Below, in pieces: positions 26,676 to 34,299 of a DNA stretch of 64,000 nt (the first letter of the stretch is position 1; each line of letters opens with the position of its first letter). Under the pieces are notes generated by a model. That model saw only the letters and a program-made list of their open reading frames with translations. It was not told the origin of the DNA and did not search any database. Made by a program: the position numbers and the translations under genes. Origin of the DNA: UBA10649 sp965278965 (lineage in GTDB: Bacteria > Actinomycetota > Actinomycetes > S36-B12). The DNA lies in NCBI GenBank assembly GCA_965278965.1, contig OZ257127.1, positions 2,046,001-2,110,000 on the forward strand, in the 5' to 3' direction.

Positions 26676-26972
26676 TCAGTTCGTCGTGCTTGAGGCGGCG
26701 AAGATGACGATCCACGCGGCGGCGCTCAAGACGGACAGCACGAGCCCGACGATGCCGAGCCAGAATCCCCACTGTGCGCTCGACCGGTTGGTCGCCAGGC
26801 CTTGATCGGCCTTGGTGATGCCCATGCGGCCGAAGACGATCGCGAGGACCGCCGGGATGATCGGTACGCACACGAGCCCGACGATGCCGAGCACGAGCGC
26901 CGCAGTGCCGAGCCCGTTCTCCTGACGGGCTGGCTGGTACGAGCCGCCGGGGTATGGCGCTGGTGTGCTCAT
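26676..26972 (-). CDS. DUF4190 small membrane protein (paralogue 1)
   Basis: 98 residues. A short Pro/Tyr-rich N-terminus (STPAPYPGGSYQPAR) is followed by two membrane helices around the family motif GRMGITKADQGLATN and QWGFWLGIVGLVLS. It resembles the neighbour at 27025-27342, pointing to tandem duplication. The role is unknown. It is convergent with rplI. Confidence 0.85.
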   Translation of the reverse strand: MSTPAPYPGGSYQPARQENGLGTAALVLGIVGLVCVPIIPAVLAIVFGRMGITKADQGLATNRSSAQWGFWLGIVGLVLSVLSAAAWIVIFAASSTTN

Positions 26973-27024
26973 GGAATCTGGAACCTCTCATCGTCGAGTT
27001 GCGGGAGCTGACTAGCCGGCGAGC

Positions 27025-27342
27025 TCAGCGGTAGTTCGAGTCCGCAACCGCAACGATCAGGACGACTACGTAGATCGCCACCAGCACCACGGTGAGGACC
27101 AATCCCGCGATGCCCAGCCAGAATCCCCACTGTGCCATCGACTTGTTGTTGGCCAGTCCCTGATCTGCCTTGTTCATTCCGATCTTGCCGAAGATGATCG
27201 CCAGGATCGAGGAGACGATCGGCGCGACGCAGCAGACGCCGACGATCCCCAGGACGAGTGCCGCGATCCCCATCGCGTTCTCTTGGGTGGATTGCGGGGG
27301 CGGTGGGTAGGCCCCGCCCGAGTATGGCGCAGGTGTTGTCAT
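27025..27342 (-). CDS. DUF4190 small membrane protein (paralogue 2)
   Basis: 105 residues with the same plan as its neighbour: TTPAPYSGGAYPPPPQ at the N-terminus, GKIGMNKADQGLANN between two helices and QWGFWLGIAGLVL in the second. Two adjacent cysteines (GVCCVAP) in the first helix region are absent from paralogue 1. Unlike paralogue 1 it is the first gene of the minus-strand pair and shares a 120-bp divergent region with the DUF805 pair. Confidence 0.85.
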   Translation of the reverse strand: MTTPAPYSGGAYPPPPQSTQENAMGIAALVLGIVGVCCVAPIVSSILAIIFGKIGMNKADQGLANNKSMAQWGFWLGIAGLVLTVVLVAIYVVVLIVAVADSNYR

Positions 27343-27462
27343 GTCTCCCCCTCGACACTATTCGCGACGCAGATTTGACCGGAATGTCACGTCGATTGCC
27401 GTGTCTAACGGTCGTCCGCCGCTACAGTCAACCTCCAACGACCGCTCGATGAGGAGTTTTGC

Positions 27463-27885
27463 GTGTCCTTCACTGATGCCATCCGGACGTGCTTGGGCAA
27501 GTACGCGACCTTCGACGGTCGCGCTACTCGCTCCGAGTTCTGGTGGTTCTACCTGTTCATCGTCATCGTGAACGTCGTCGGCTACATCCCTTTCATCATT
27601 CTCAGCCTGCTTGGCAGCATGGACAACGCCATCGGGACGCTCTTCGGCGTGCTAGCGATCCTGTGGATCATCGTCTGGATAATCATCTGGATCGCCCTGC
27701 TAATTCCGAACCTCGCCGTCGGCTCGAGGCGCTTGCACGACACGGGGCGGTCTGGCTGGCTTCAGTTACTGCTCCTGCTCGCGATCATTCCCTGCCTTGG
27801 CCTCGTCGGCGTCATCGTTCTGATCGTCTTCTGGGCACAGGAAGGGCACCCGGGAGACAACGGCTACGGCCCGAAGCCCGCGTAA
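27463..27885 (+). CDS. DUF805 membrane protein (paralogue 1)
   Basis: 140 residues from a GTG preceded by GAGGAG. The signature is FDGRATRSEFWWFYLF at the start and GSRRLHDTGRSGWLQLL, followed by PGDNGYGPKPA at the end; three to four membrane helices lie between. A TACAGT -10-like hexamer is at 27423-27428. DUF805 proteins are of unknown function; some phage and bacterial members sit near envelope genes. It pairs with a paralogue 36 bp downstream. Confidence 0.85.
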   Translation: MSFTDAIRTCLGKYATFDGRATRSEFWWFYLFIVIVNVVGYIPFIILSLLGSMDNAIGTLFGVLAILWIIVWIIIWIALLIPNLAVGSRRLHDTGRSGWLQLLLLLAIIPCLGLVGVIVLIVFWAQEGHPGDNGYGPKPA

Positions 27886-27921
27886 CACCGCCCACCGATT
27901 CACGACCTGACTGGAGGAGCC

Positions 27922-28287
27922 ATGGGCTTCGGCGAAGCAATCTCTAACAACCTGAGCAAGATCACGGATTTCACGGGCCGCGCCTCGCGACCTGAGTTCT
28001 GGTGGTGGATCCTGGCTGTCTGGATCCTGAACATCATCGTCAGCATCATCACCGGTGGCGCCCGCGGCGGCAGCGGCTTCCTGTGGTTCATCGGCTGGGT
28101 CATCTCGATCATCTTGACCCTGGCGACGATCGCGGTCGGCTGCCGTCGGCTGCACGACACCGGCAAGTCCGGCTGGTGGCAGCTGCTGTGGTTCGTCCCG
28201 TGTGTCGGCTGGATCATCCTGATCATCTTCTGGGTGCAGCCGGGTACCGCGGCGGGCGACAAGTACGGCGCCGCTCCGGCGAGCTAG
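27922..28287 (+). CDS. DUF805 membrane protein (paralogue 2)
   Basis: 121 residues, ATG after GGAGGAGCC. It keeps FTGRASRPEFWWWILA and CRRLHDTGKSGWWQLLWFV, and ends in a short hydrophilic tail (GDKYGAAPAS). It is shorter than paralogue 1 by loss of residues in the central loop. It is probably co-transcribed with paralogue 1 and closed by the hairpin at 28303-28340. Confidence 0.85.
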   Translation: MGFGEAISNNLSKITDFTGRASRPEFWWWILAVWILNIIVSIITGGARGGSGFLWFIGWVISIILTLATIAVGCRRLHDTGKSGWWQLLWFVPCVGWIILIIFWVQPGTAAGDKYGAAPAS

Positions 28288-28302
28288 TACCGCAGAGCAC
28301 TG

Positions 28303-28340
28303 ACGAAGGGCCGCCGGCGATCGTGCCGGCGGCCCTTCGT
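28303..28340. terminator. Terminator after the DUF805 pair
   Basis: A perfect 16-bp stem (ACGAAGGGCCGCCGGC 28303-28318 with its complement 28325-28340) and a 6-base loop lie 15 bp after the DUF805 stop. Confidence 0.85.
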
Positions 28341-28353
28341 CCGTTCGTCGACT

Positions 28354-28400
28354 GTGCAGCTGTGCACCGGTTAGGCGGTCGACACGGGGCACAGCTGCAC
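28354..28400. repeat. Intergenic palindrome with 12-bp perfect arms
   Basis: GTGCAGCTGTGC (28354-28365) and its exact complement (28389-28400) flank a 23-base spacer, 13 bp beyond the stop of the minus-strand phosphatase gene. It would work as that gene's terminator. Confidence 0.65.
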
Positions 28401-28413
28401 GTTCGTCGCCCGG

Positions 28414-28923
28414 TCAGGCGCGCAGCATCGCCGGGAGCTGGGCGACGAGGCCGTCGGCCGCCGGCTCGATCAGCGCCAGCATCGCCGCGAAGTCGGCCGG
28501 CCCGCCGTAGTACGGGTCGGGGACGTCTAGGCGGGCGTCGGGGTCGGCGATGCCCTCGAGGGCGGGGTCGAAGCTCCGCAACATCCGCACGGTGGCCCCG
28601 CTGCCCGCGCGGTCGACGATCTGCGTCAGGTCGGCGTAGTTGGCCGTGTCCATCGCCAGCAGGAGGTCACGCCCGGCCGCTCCCGTCAGCCACGACCCGG
28701 CGATCTGCCGAGCGGTGTGGTCGTGCAGGTAGCCGTGAGCGTCGAGGAGCGCCCGCGAGCGGCGGTCCATGTCGTGGCCCACGTGCCACTCGCCGGTCCC
28801 CGCCGACGCGACCTCGACGGCGTCGGACAGGCCCGCGGCATCGATCCGCTGGCGCAGGACGGCCTCGGCGACGGGGGATCTGCAGATGTTGCCCAGGCAG
28901 ACGGCGACGATGCGGTATGGCAC
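28414..28923 (-). CDS. Low molecular weight protein-tyrosine phosphatase
   Basis: 169 residues from GTG 28923, with a TAGCCT hexamer 7 bp upstream (leaderless). An in-frame ATG at 28956 would lengthen it by 11 residues. The P-loop CLGNICRSP (Cys9, Arg15) and the general-acid loop DVPDPYYGG are intact. It removes phosphate from protein tyrosines; secreted homologues exist in mycobacteria, but no signal peptide is seen here. It stands alone between the DUF805 genes and dnaB. Confidence 0.92.
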   Translation of the reverse strand: MPYRIVAVCLGNICRSPVAEAVLRQRIDAAGLSDAVEVASAGTGEWHVGHDMDRRSRALLDAHGYLHDHTARQIAGSWLTGAAGRDLLLAMDTANYADLTQIVDRAGSGATVRMLRSFDPALEGIADPDARLDVPDPYYGGPADFAAMLALIEPAADGLVAQLPAMLRA

Positions 28924-29256
28924 GGCCGGCAGGCTAGCCGGGCCGGCGACCGACATGCCGGCGACACCAGCGGGGAATCTTTTCATCCACAGGCTGAGCA
29001 CACCGATCGGCCCGTTCCCACGAGAGAATCGCAGGTGCGACCGAGGCTGGGTCCACAGGACGTCCACAGACTCGTCGGCAAGGCCGTCGCGCGTCGCCCA
29101 CAGGTCATGCACAGGCTCGTCCACAGGCTGCGTTGCGACTCACCGGGCCGCTGCCTAGGTTGGCCGTCGCCGATCGAATGTCGGACCGCCGGGGTAGAAA
29201 CGACCTCAGCGAGCGGCGACTGGCCGGTTCGGCACCGGCGATCGGGAGGGGGCCAG
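28924..29256. other. dnaB upstream region with repeated CCACAG motifs
   Basis: 333 bp without a convincing gene. It carries TCATCCACA (28983-28991), GGGTCCACA (29049-29057), ACGTCCACA (29060-29068), a CCCACAGG near 29098, GCACAGG near 29109 and TCGTCCACA (29117-29125), all on one strand. Two differ from the actinobacterial DnaA box TT(A/G)TCCACA by one base. The last 130 bp hold the dnaB promoter region and GGGAGGGGG ribosome-binding site. Confidence 0.5.
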
Positions 29257-30615
29257 GTGAGCGTCTCAGAGCTTCACGCCGTCCCTGAGGACCGCGGTCC
29301 CGACCGCACGCCGCCGAACAACTTCGCCGCCGAGCAATCGGTCCTCGGGGCCATGCTCCTGAGCAAGGACGCGATCGCTGACGTCGTCGAGGTACTGCGC
29401 GAGGACGACTTCTACCGCCCGTCGCACCAGGTCGTCTTCGGCACCATCCTGGACCTCTACGGGCGTGGCGAACCCGCTGACGCGGTGACCGTGGCCGCCG
29501 AGCTGACCCGGATCGGCGAGATCGCGCGCGTGGGCGGAGCCCCGTACCTGCACACGCTGGTCTCGCTCGTGTCGACCGCGGCCAACGCCGGGTACTACGG
29601 CCAGATCGTGCGGGAGCAGGCGATCCTGCGTCGGCTGGTCGAGGCAGGCACGCGCATCGTCTCGATGGGCTACGGCGGCACCGGCGACGTCGACCAGATC
29701 GTGGACCGCGCGCAGGCCGAGGTCTACGACATCACGGACCGCCGCACGAGCGAGGACTATGCGCCGCTCTCGGACATCATGGGCGACGCCCTCAATGAGA
29801 TCGAGGCGATCTCGAACCGAGGTGGCGAGATGGTCGGCGTGCCGACCGGCTTCGTCGACCTGGACAAGCTGACGAACGGTCTGCACCCCGGTCAGCTCAT
29901 CATCATCGCCGCGAGGCCGGCGATTGGTAAGTCTACCCTCGGGGTAGACATTGCCCGGGCGGCGTCGATCAAGCACGGTCTGACCAGCGTCATCTTCTCC
30001 CTGGAGATGAGCCGCAGCGAGATTGTGATGCGCCTGCTGTCCGCGGAGGCGCAGGTGCCGCTGCACCACATGCGCGCGGGCACGATGAGCGACGGGGACT
30101 GGCAGAAGCTCGCGCCAAAGTTCGGTGCCCTGAGCGAGTCTCCGCTGTTCATCGACGACTCCCCGAACATGACGCTCATGGAGATCCGGGCGAAGTGCCG
30201 GCGGCTCAAGCAGCGCAACGACCTGCGGCTGGTCATCGTCGACTACCTGCAGCTCATGACCAGCGGCAAGAAAGTCGAGAGCCGCCAGCAGGAGGTGTCG
30301 GAGTTCTCCCGATCGCTGAAGCTCCTTGCCAAGGAGCTGAGCGTCCCAGTCATCGCCATCAGCCAGCTGAACCGTGGTCCCGAGCAGCGCGTCGACAAGA
30401 AGCCGATGCTCTCCGACCTACGCGAATCGGGCTCTCTAGAGCAAGATGCGGACATGGTGGTGCTGCTGCACCGCGAGGACGCTTACGAGAAGGAGTCCCC
30501 GCGCGCCGGTGAGGCGGACTTCATCGTCGCCAAGCACCGCAACGGCCCGACCCAGACCGTGACCGTGGCCTTCCAGGGCCACTACTCCCGCTTCGTCGAC
30601 ATGGCGCACACCTAG
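29257..30615 (+). CDS. dnaB: Replicative DNA helicase
   Basis: 452 residues from GTG 29257. The N-terminal domain starts after PPNNFAAEQSVLGAMLLS. The RecA-like motor has AARPAIGKSTLG (Walker A), SLEMSRSEIVMRLL, LVIVDYLQLMTSG (Walker B) and SDLRESGSLEQDADMVVLLHR. The hexamer unwinds DNA at the fork. No intein interrupts it, unlike many mycobacterial dnaB genes. It closes the conserved oriC-proximal block; all genes beyond are accessory. Confidence 0.96.
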   Translation: MSVSELHAVPEDRGPDRTPPNNFAAEQSVLGAMLLSKDAIADVVEVLREDDFYRPSHQVVFGTILDLYGRGEPADAVTVAAELTRIGEIARVGGAPYLHTLVSLVSTAANAGYYGQIVREQAILRRLVEAGTRIVSMGYGGTGDVDQIVDRAQAEVYDITDRRTSEDYAPLSDIMGDALNEIEAISNRGGEMVGVPTGFVDLDKLTNGLHPGQLIIIAARPAIGKSTLGVDIARAASIKHGLTSVIFSLEMSRSEIVMRLLSAEAQVPLHHMRAGTMSDGDWQKLAPKFGALSESPLFIDDSPNMTLMEIRAKCRRLKQRNDLRLVIVDYLQLMTSGKKVESRQQEVSEFSRSLKLLAKELSVPVIAISQLNRGPEQRVDKKPMLSDLRESGSLEQDADMVVLLHREDAYEKESPRAGEADFIVAKHRNGPTQTVTVAFQGHYSRFVDMAHT

Positions 30616-30633
30616 CCGAACCGCTGCAACCCG

Positions 30634-30690
30634 CGACCTTGAGGTTGGCGACGCAGAATCGGCTCTGACGTGTCGCCAACCTCAAGGTCG
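30634..30690. repeat. Intergenic palindrome with 19-bp perfect arms
   Basis: The arm 30634-30652 starts CGACCTTGAGGTTGGCGAC and its exact complement is 30672-30690, with a 19-base loop. It lies between the convergent ends of dnaB and an SDR gene, so it may terminate both. It shares CGACCTTGAGGTT with 24795-24843. Confidence 0.8.
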
Positions 30691-30696
30691 GCGGTG

Positions 30697-31446
30697 TCAC
30701 ACGCGCAGCGTGGACATGCCCCCGTCGACGTGCATCACGACACCGGTCGTGCTCGCTGACGCCGGCGAGGCGAGGAACACGATCATCTCGGCGACCTCGT
30801 CCGGCTGCACGAGTCGCCCGATCGGCTGACGCGCGCGCAACGCCTCGGCCATCGCCGCTGGGTCCTCGGCCTGCTGCAGCAGGCGGTCGACCCACGGCGT
30901 CTCGACCGTTCCCGGCGCGACGGCGTTGACACGGATCCCCTCGACGCAGTGGTCGGCGGCCATCGCCATCGTCATCGCGTGGACCGCGCCCTTGCTCGCG
31001 CTGTAGAGCACCCGGTCGCGAACGCCGACGAACGCCACCACCGAGCACGTGTTCACGATCGAGGCGTGGTCGGACACCCGTAGATACGGCAAGGCGGCCC
31101 GGGCCACTCGCGCCATCCCCGTGACGTTGACGTCGAGGACGCGCGTCCACTCCTCGTCGGAGTTTCGAGCGACGTCGCCGACCGCGCCAATGCCGGCGTT
31201 GTTCACGACGATGTCGAGCCCCCCGAGCGCCTCGGCCGCCTGTGCGACACAACGTGCCACGGCGTCGCCATCGGTGACGTCGCAGGCGAGCGAGACGACG
31301 CCGTCCGGGACGCCGTCCGGCTCGCGGTCGAGGACCGCCACGCTTGCCCCGCGACGCAGAAGCAGCGCGACCACGGACGCCCCGATTCCGCTCGCCCCGC
31401 CGGTCACGATCGCCGAAAGCCCGTGCAGGTCTCCCTCGTCGCTCAT
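30697..31446 (-). CDS. Short-chain dehydrogenase/reductase (sugar or keto-sugar-acid type)
   Basis: 249 residues. The NAD(P) motif TGGASGIG, NNAG and the active-site YSASK are intact, and the C-terminal VDGGMSTL is typical of classical SDRs. ATG 31446 lies 7 bp after AAGGAG and overlaps the upstream gene's stop (ATGA); an in-frame GTG at 31452 is less favoured. Fourth gene of the SMP30-FAH-ADH-SDR operon. The likely substrate is a sugar (1-dehydrogenase) or a 2-keto-3-deoxy acid (4-dehydrogenase); the choice is inference. Confidence 0.9.
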   Translation of the reverse strand: MSDEGDLHGLSAIVTGGASGIGASVVALLLRRGASVAVLDREPDGVPDGVVSLACDVTDGDAVARCVAQAAEALGGLDIVVNNAGIGAVGDVARNSDEEWTRVLDVNVTGMARVARAALPYLRVSDHASIVNTCSVVAFVGVRDRVLYSASKGAVHAMTMAMAADHCVEGIRVNAVAPGTVETPWVDRLLQQAEDPAAMAEALRARQPIGRLVQPDEVAEMIVFLASPASASTTGVVMHVDGGMSTLRV

Positions 31447-32501
31447 CGCCACGCTCCTTCGTTCTCGCGATCGGCCCGCGTCGGGTCGACGTGCACCTTC
31501 GGACCCGGGCCGGCCGAGCCAGGCCGCCAGCCGCCCAGCACGTCGCCGACGGACTCCAGCCCCACGGTGGCGCTCACCAGCGGGCGGGGGTCGACGACTC
31601 CGCGGGCGAGCAGGTCGATCGTCGCATCCAGGGCCGGGGACGCGGAGAGGATTCCGACCACGGTGACGTCCTTCAGCGCGACCGCCCGCGTGTCCACGAC
31701 GCTCGGCTCACCTGCCAGCCCGATCAGCACGACGCGGCCGCCGGGCTCCACGCGGTCGACGCCGAAGGCCGGCATGGACTGTCCGTGCGTCGCGTCGATG
31801 ACGGCGTCGAACGGGACGTCGGGCAGGTCGTCGGCGGTCCACACATGTTCGAAGCCGAGCGCGCGGGCGAAGGTCAGGCTGTCCGGCGTGACCCCCAGGA
31901 GGTGCACGCGCGCTCCCGACGCGCGGACGAACATCGCGGTCAGCAGGCCGATGGTCCCCGGTCCGAGCACGAGCACCTGGTCGTCGGGACCGGCGGCCGC
32001 GCCCTGGGCTGCCCGCAGCGCGTTCCCGGCTGGCTCGACGAGAGCACCGAGGGTCGGGTCGAGGCCGTCCGGGAGCCCGTGCAGCGACGCGACCGGCACC
32101 GCCACCTGCTCCGCGAGGGCGCCGGCGCGGCCGAACCGGATCCCGACCTCCTCGCGCGCCGCGCACACGTGCTGCTGCCCGCGCCGGCATCTCCGGCAGG
32201 TGCCGTCGCCGAGCATCGTGTCCCCCATGACCCGCCGGCCGATCCACGACGGGTCGACGCCGGAGCCGACCTCGCGCACGCGTCCGCACCACTCGTGGCC
32301 CAGGCGCATCGGGTAGGAGGCCTGACCGTCGTGCAGGTACGCCATCTCACCGGTGAAGAACTCGACGTCGGTCCCGCAGACGCCGACTCGTTCGACGTCG
32401 ACGACGGCTTCGCCCGCAGCCGCGACCGGCACGGGGACGTCCTGCACCTTGAACGTGCGCGGCCCGGTGAGGACGAACGCGCGCATGGAGGGGTGGGTCA
32501 C
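31443..32501 (-). CDS. Zinc-dependent medium-chain alcohol/polyol dehydrogenase
   Basis: 352 residues from GTG 32501, which overlaps the FAH gene stop (GTGA); ATG 32486 would give 347. The catalytic zinc ligands are in GVCGTD and GHEWCGRV, the structural zinc site is CRRCRRGQQHVC, and the nucleotide fold is VLGPGTIGLLTAMF. This resembles threonine/sorbitol/L-galactonate dehydrogenase-like enzymes. Its place in a sugar-acid operon suggests oxidation of a sugar or of a keto-deoxy acid hydroxyl. It supplies one of two dehydrogenase activities next to the SDR. Confidence 0.88.
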   Translation of the reverse strand: MTHPSMRAFVLTGPRTFKVQDVPVPVAAAGEAVVDVERVGVCGTDVEFFTGEMAYLHDGQASYPMRLGHEWCGRVREVGSGVDPSWIGRRVMGDTMLGDGTCRRCRRGQQHVCAAREEVGIRFGRAGALAEQVAVPVASLHGLPDGLDPTLGALVEPAGNALRAAQGAAAGPDDQVLVLGPGTIGLLTAMFVRASGARVHLLGVTPDSLTFARALGFEHVWTADDLPDVPFDAVIDATHGQSMPAFGVDRVEPGGRVVLIGLAGEPSVVDTRAVALKDVTVVGILSASPALDATIDLLARGVVDPRPLVSATVGLESVGDVLGGWRPGSAGPGPKVHVDPTRADRENEGAWR

Positions 32502-33358
32502 CGAGGAGCCAGGACCTGCTGGCGCTGGGTGCCGAGACCGTCGATGCCGAGGGTCATGACGTCCCCGGGCTGCAGCCAGATCTGCGGGTCGTACCCCATC
32601 CCGACGCCCGGCGGCGTGCCCGTGTTGATGAGGTCGCCCGGCTCCAGCACGAGGAACTGGCTCAGGTAGTGGACGATCACATACGGGTCGAACACCATCG
32701 TGCTCGTGCTGCCGGTCTGCCGGCGGATGCCGTTGACGTCCAACCACATCGGCAGGTCCAGTACGTCCGAGATCTCGTCGGGCGTGACGAGCCACGGCCC
32801 GCACGGGTTGAAGGTCTCCGCAGACTTGCCCTTCGACCACTGGCCGCCGCGCTCCAGCTGGAACTCCCGCTCGCTGACGTCGTTGACGACGCAGAACCCG
32901 GCGATCGCGTCGCGCGCGTCGTCGACCGAGTCGAGATAGCTCGTCTGCTGTCCGATGACGATCCCGAGCTCGACCTCCCAGTCGGTCTTGATCGAGCCGC
33001 GAGGGATCCGCACGTCGTCGTCCGGACCGATCAGCGTGTTCGGCGACTTCGTGAACACGATTGGCTCGTCCGGAACCGCCTGGCCGGTCTCGGCGGCGTG
33101 GTCGCGGAAGTTCAAGCCGATGCACAGGATCTGGTGCGGTCGGGCGATCGGCGCCCCGATGCGCTCGCCCGCGAACCGGGTGACGGCTCCGCTGGCCGCC
33201 CGCTCGGCGACGACCGGCCGGATGCGCTCGATGCCGCCCCCGCCGATGAAGGCCTCGTCGAAGTCGGGCACGACGTCCGCCAGGTCGACGTACGTGTCGT
33301 CGTCGATCCGGGCGACCGGGCGCTCGCTCCCGGCGTCGCCGATACGCATCAGGTGCAC
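32498..33358 (-). CDS. Fumarylacetoacetate hydrolase family protein (probable 2,4-diketo-3-deoxy-sugar-acid hydrolase)
   Basis: 286 residues. I chose GTG 33358 because GGAGG lies 5 bp upstream and the N-terminus MHLMRIGDAGSERPVARID matches the family; ATG 33349 would remove 3 residues. The FAH core shows CIGLNFRDHAAETG, EPIVFTKSPN, DWEVELGIVIG (metal-binding Glu), NDVSEREFQ, GPWLVTPDEI and NTGTPPGVGMG. Small FAH proteins hydrolyse the C-C bond of diketo acids. With the lactonase and dehydratase beside it, cleavage of a 2,4-diketo-3-deoxy acid to pyruvate plus a hydroxy acid is likely. Confidence 0.88.
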   Translation of the reverse strand: MHLMRIGDAGSERPVARIDDDTYVDLADVVPDFDEAFIGGGGIERIRPVVAERAASGAVTRFAGERIGAPIARPHQILCIGLNFRDHAAETGQAVPDEPIVFTKSPNTLIGPDDDVRIPRGSIKTDWEVELGIVIGQQTSYLDSVDDARDAIAGFCVVNDVSEREFQLERGGQWSKGKSAETFNPCGPWLVTPDEISDVLDLPMWLDVNGIRRQTGSTSTMVFDPYVIVHYLSQFLVLEPGDLINTGTPPGVGMGYDPQIWLQPGDVMTLGIDGLGTQRQQVLAPR

Positions 33359-34248
33359 GTGGTCCTCCACAGGGGTGCGGGCTGCCCGGGCACGTCGACC
33401 CGAGTCGTGAAGAGCATGCCGGACTCCGGCCGCCGCCGCCGCTCCCGGGGCGTCATGCCTTTCGTCGCCGTCGTCACGACCATCGTCCGCAGGTCTGCGC
33501 CGGCGAACGCGACGGAGGTGACGTTCGGTGCGGGGACGACGACCTCGGCGACCGGCACCCCGGTCGGGTCGAAGCGGCGCACGACACCGCGGCCCCAGAA
33601 GGCGATCCACAGGTGATCATCGGCATCGCACGTGAGCCCGTCGGGCAGGTCGTCGTCGAACCGCAGGTGCACCGCCCGCTGGCCCACCTCGGTCGGTCCG
33701 TAGTCGCGGACGTAGACGGTGCGGCGCATCGTGTCGACGCTGAACAGGCGGGAGCCGTCCGCGGACCACGCCAGGCCGTTCGACAGCGTGAGGTCGTCGT
33801 CGAGGGTCGTCAGCGTCCCGTCGGCCTCGAGGCGCACCAGCGCCTCTGAGGTCGACGGCTCGTCGTCGGGCGTGCACGTGCCGACGACGAACCGGCCCTG
33901 GGGGTCGCACGATCCGTCGTTCAGTCGGTGGAGCGACCCGGGTGCGACGACCTGGGGGCCGTCGGTGCGCGAGCCGTCGGGACCGACCACGACGAGCCGG
34001 TCCCGCGCGGCGACGAGGATCGAGCCGTCCTGCGCTGGAACGGCGGCTCCGACGGATCCGCCGACGTCGATCCGGTCCACCACCTCGACGTGACCACCGG
34101 CGAGGCGGCCGACGAGAACGCGGCCGACCCGGATGTCGACCCACACCACCCGCTCGCGTACGGGATCCCACACAGGCCCTTCGCCCAGGTCGTGCACGAC
34201 GTCGAGTGCGACCGTCGCGGCGAGGCGGGGGAGCCGTCGACGCCACAT
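33349..34248 (-). CDS. SMP-30/gluconolactonase family lactonase
   Basis: 299 residues forming a six-bladed propeller: DLGEGPVWDPVRERVVWVDI (metal-binding Glu), RLNDGSCDPQGRFVVGT, LSNGLAWSADGSRLFSVDTM and LPDGLTCDADDHLWIAFWG. These are the SMP-30 signatures including the Glu, Asn and Asp metal ligands. It opens sugar lactones produced by a sugar 1-dehydrogenase. First gene of the minus-strand operon. A TACAGT hexamer (complement of 34256-34261) ends 7 bp before ATG, so the mRNA is probably leaderless. Confidence 0.92.
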   Translation of the reverse strand: MWRRRLPRLAATVALDVVHDLGEGPVWDPVRERVVWVDIRVGRVLVGRLAGGHVEVVDRIDVGGSVGAAVPAQDGSILVAARDRLVVVGPDGSRTDGPQVVAPGSLHRLNDGSCDPQGRFVVGTCTPDDEPSTSEALVRLEADGTLTTLDDDLTLSNGLAWSADGSRLFSVDTMRRTVYVRDYGPTEVGQRAVHLRFDDDLPDGLTCDADDHLWIAFWGRGVVRRFDPTGVPVAEVVVPAPNVTSVAFAGADLRTMVVTTATKGMTPRERRRRPESGMLFTTRVDVPGQPAPLWRTTCT

Positions 34249-34255
34249 GCGTCCG

Positions 34256-34292
34256 ACTGTAGGCGTCGGCGAGGCGCCGTCAGTGGCACAGT
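34256..34292. promoter_or_regulatory. Divergent leaderless promoters of lactonase and dehydratase genes
   Basis: The minus strand has TACAGT (34261 to 34256), 7 bp before the lactonase ATG. The plus strand has CACAGT (34287-34292), 7 bp before the dehydratase ATG. Only 51 bp separate the two start codons. This suggests that the two halves of the pathway are switched together. Confidence 0.5.
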
Positions 34293-34299
34293 GACGCAC

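Noticed and set aside
29257..30615. Possible intein in dnaB
   Set aside because: All helicase motifs follow in a continuous frame of normal length (452 residues).
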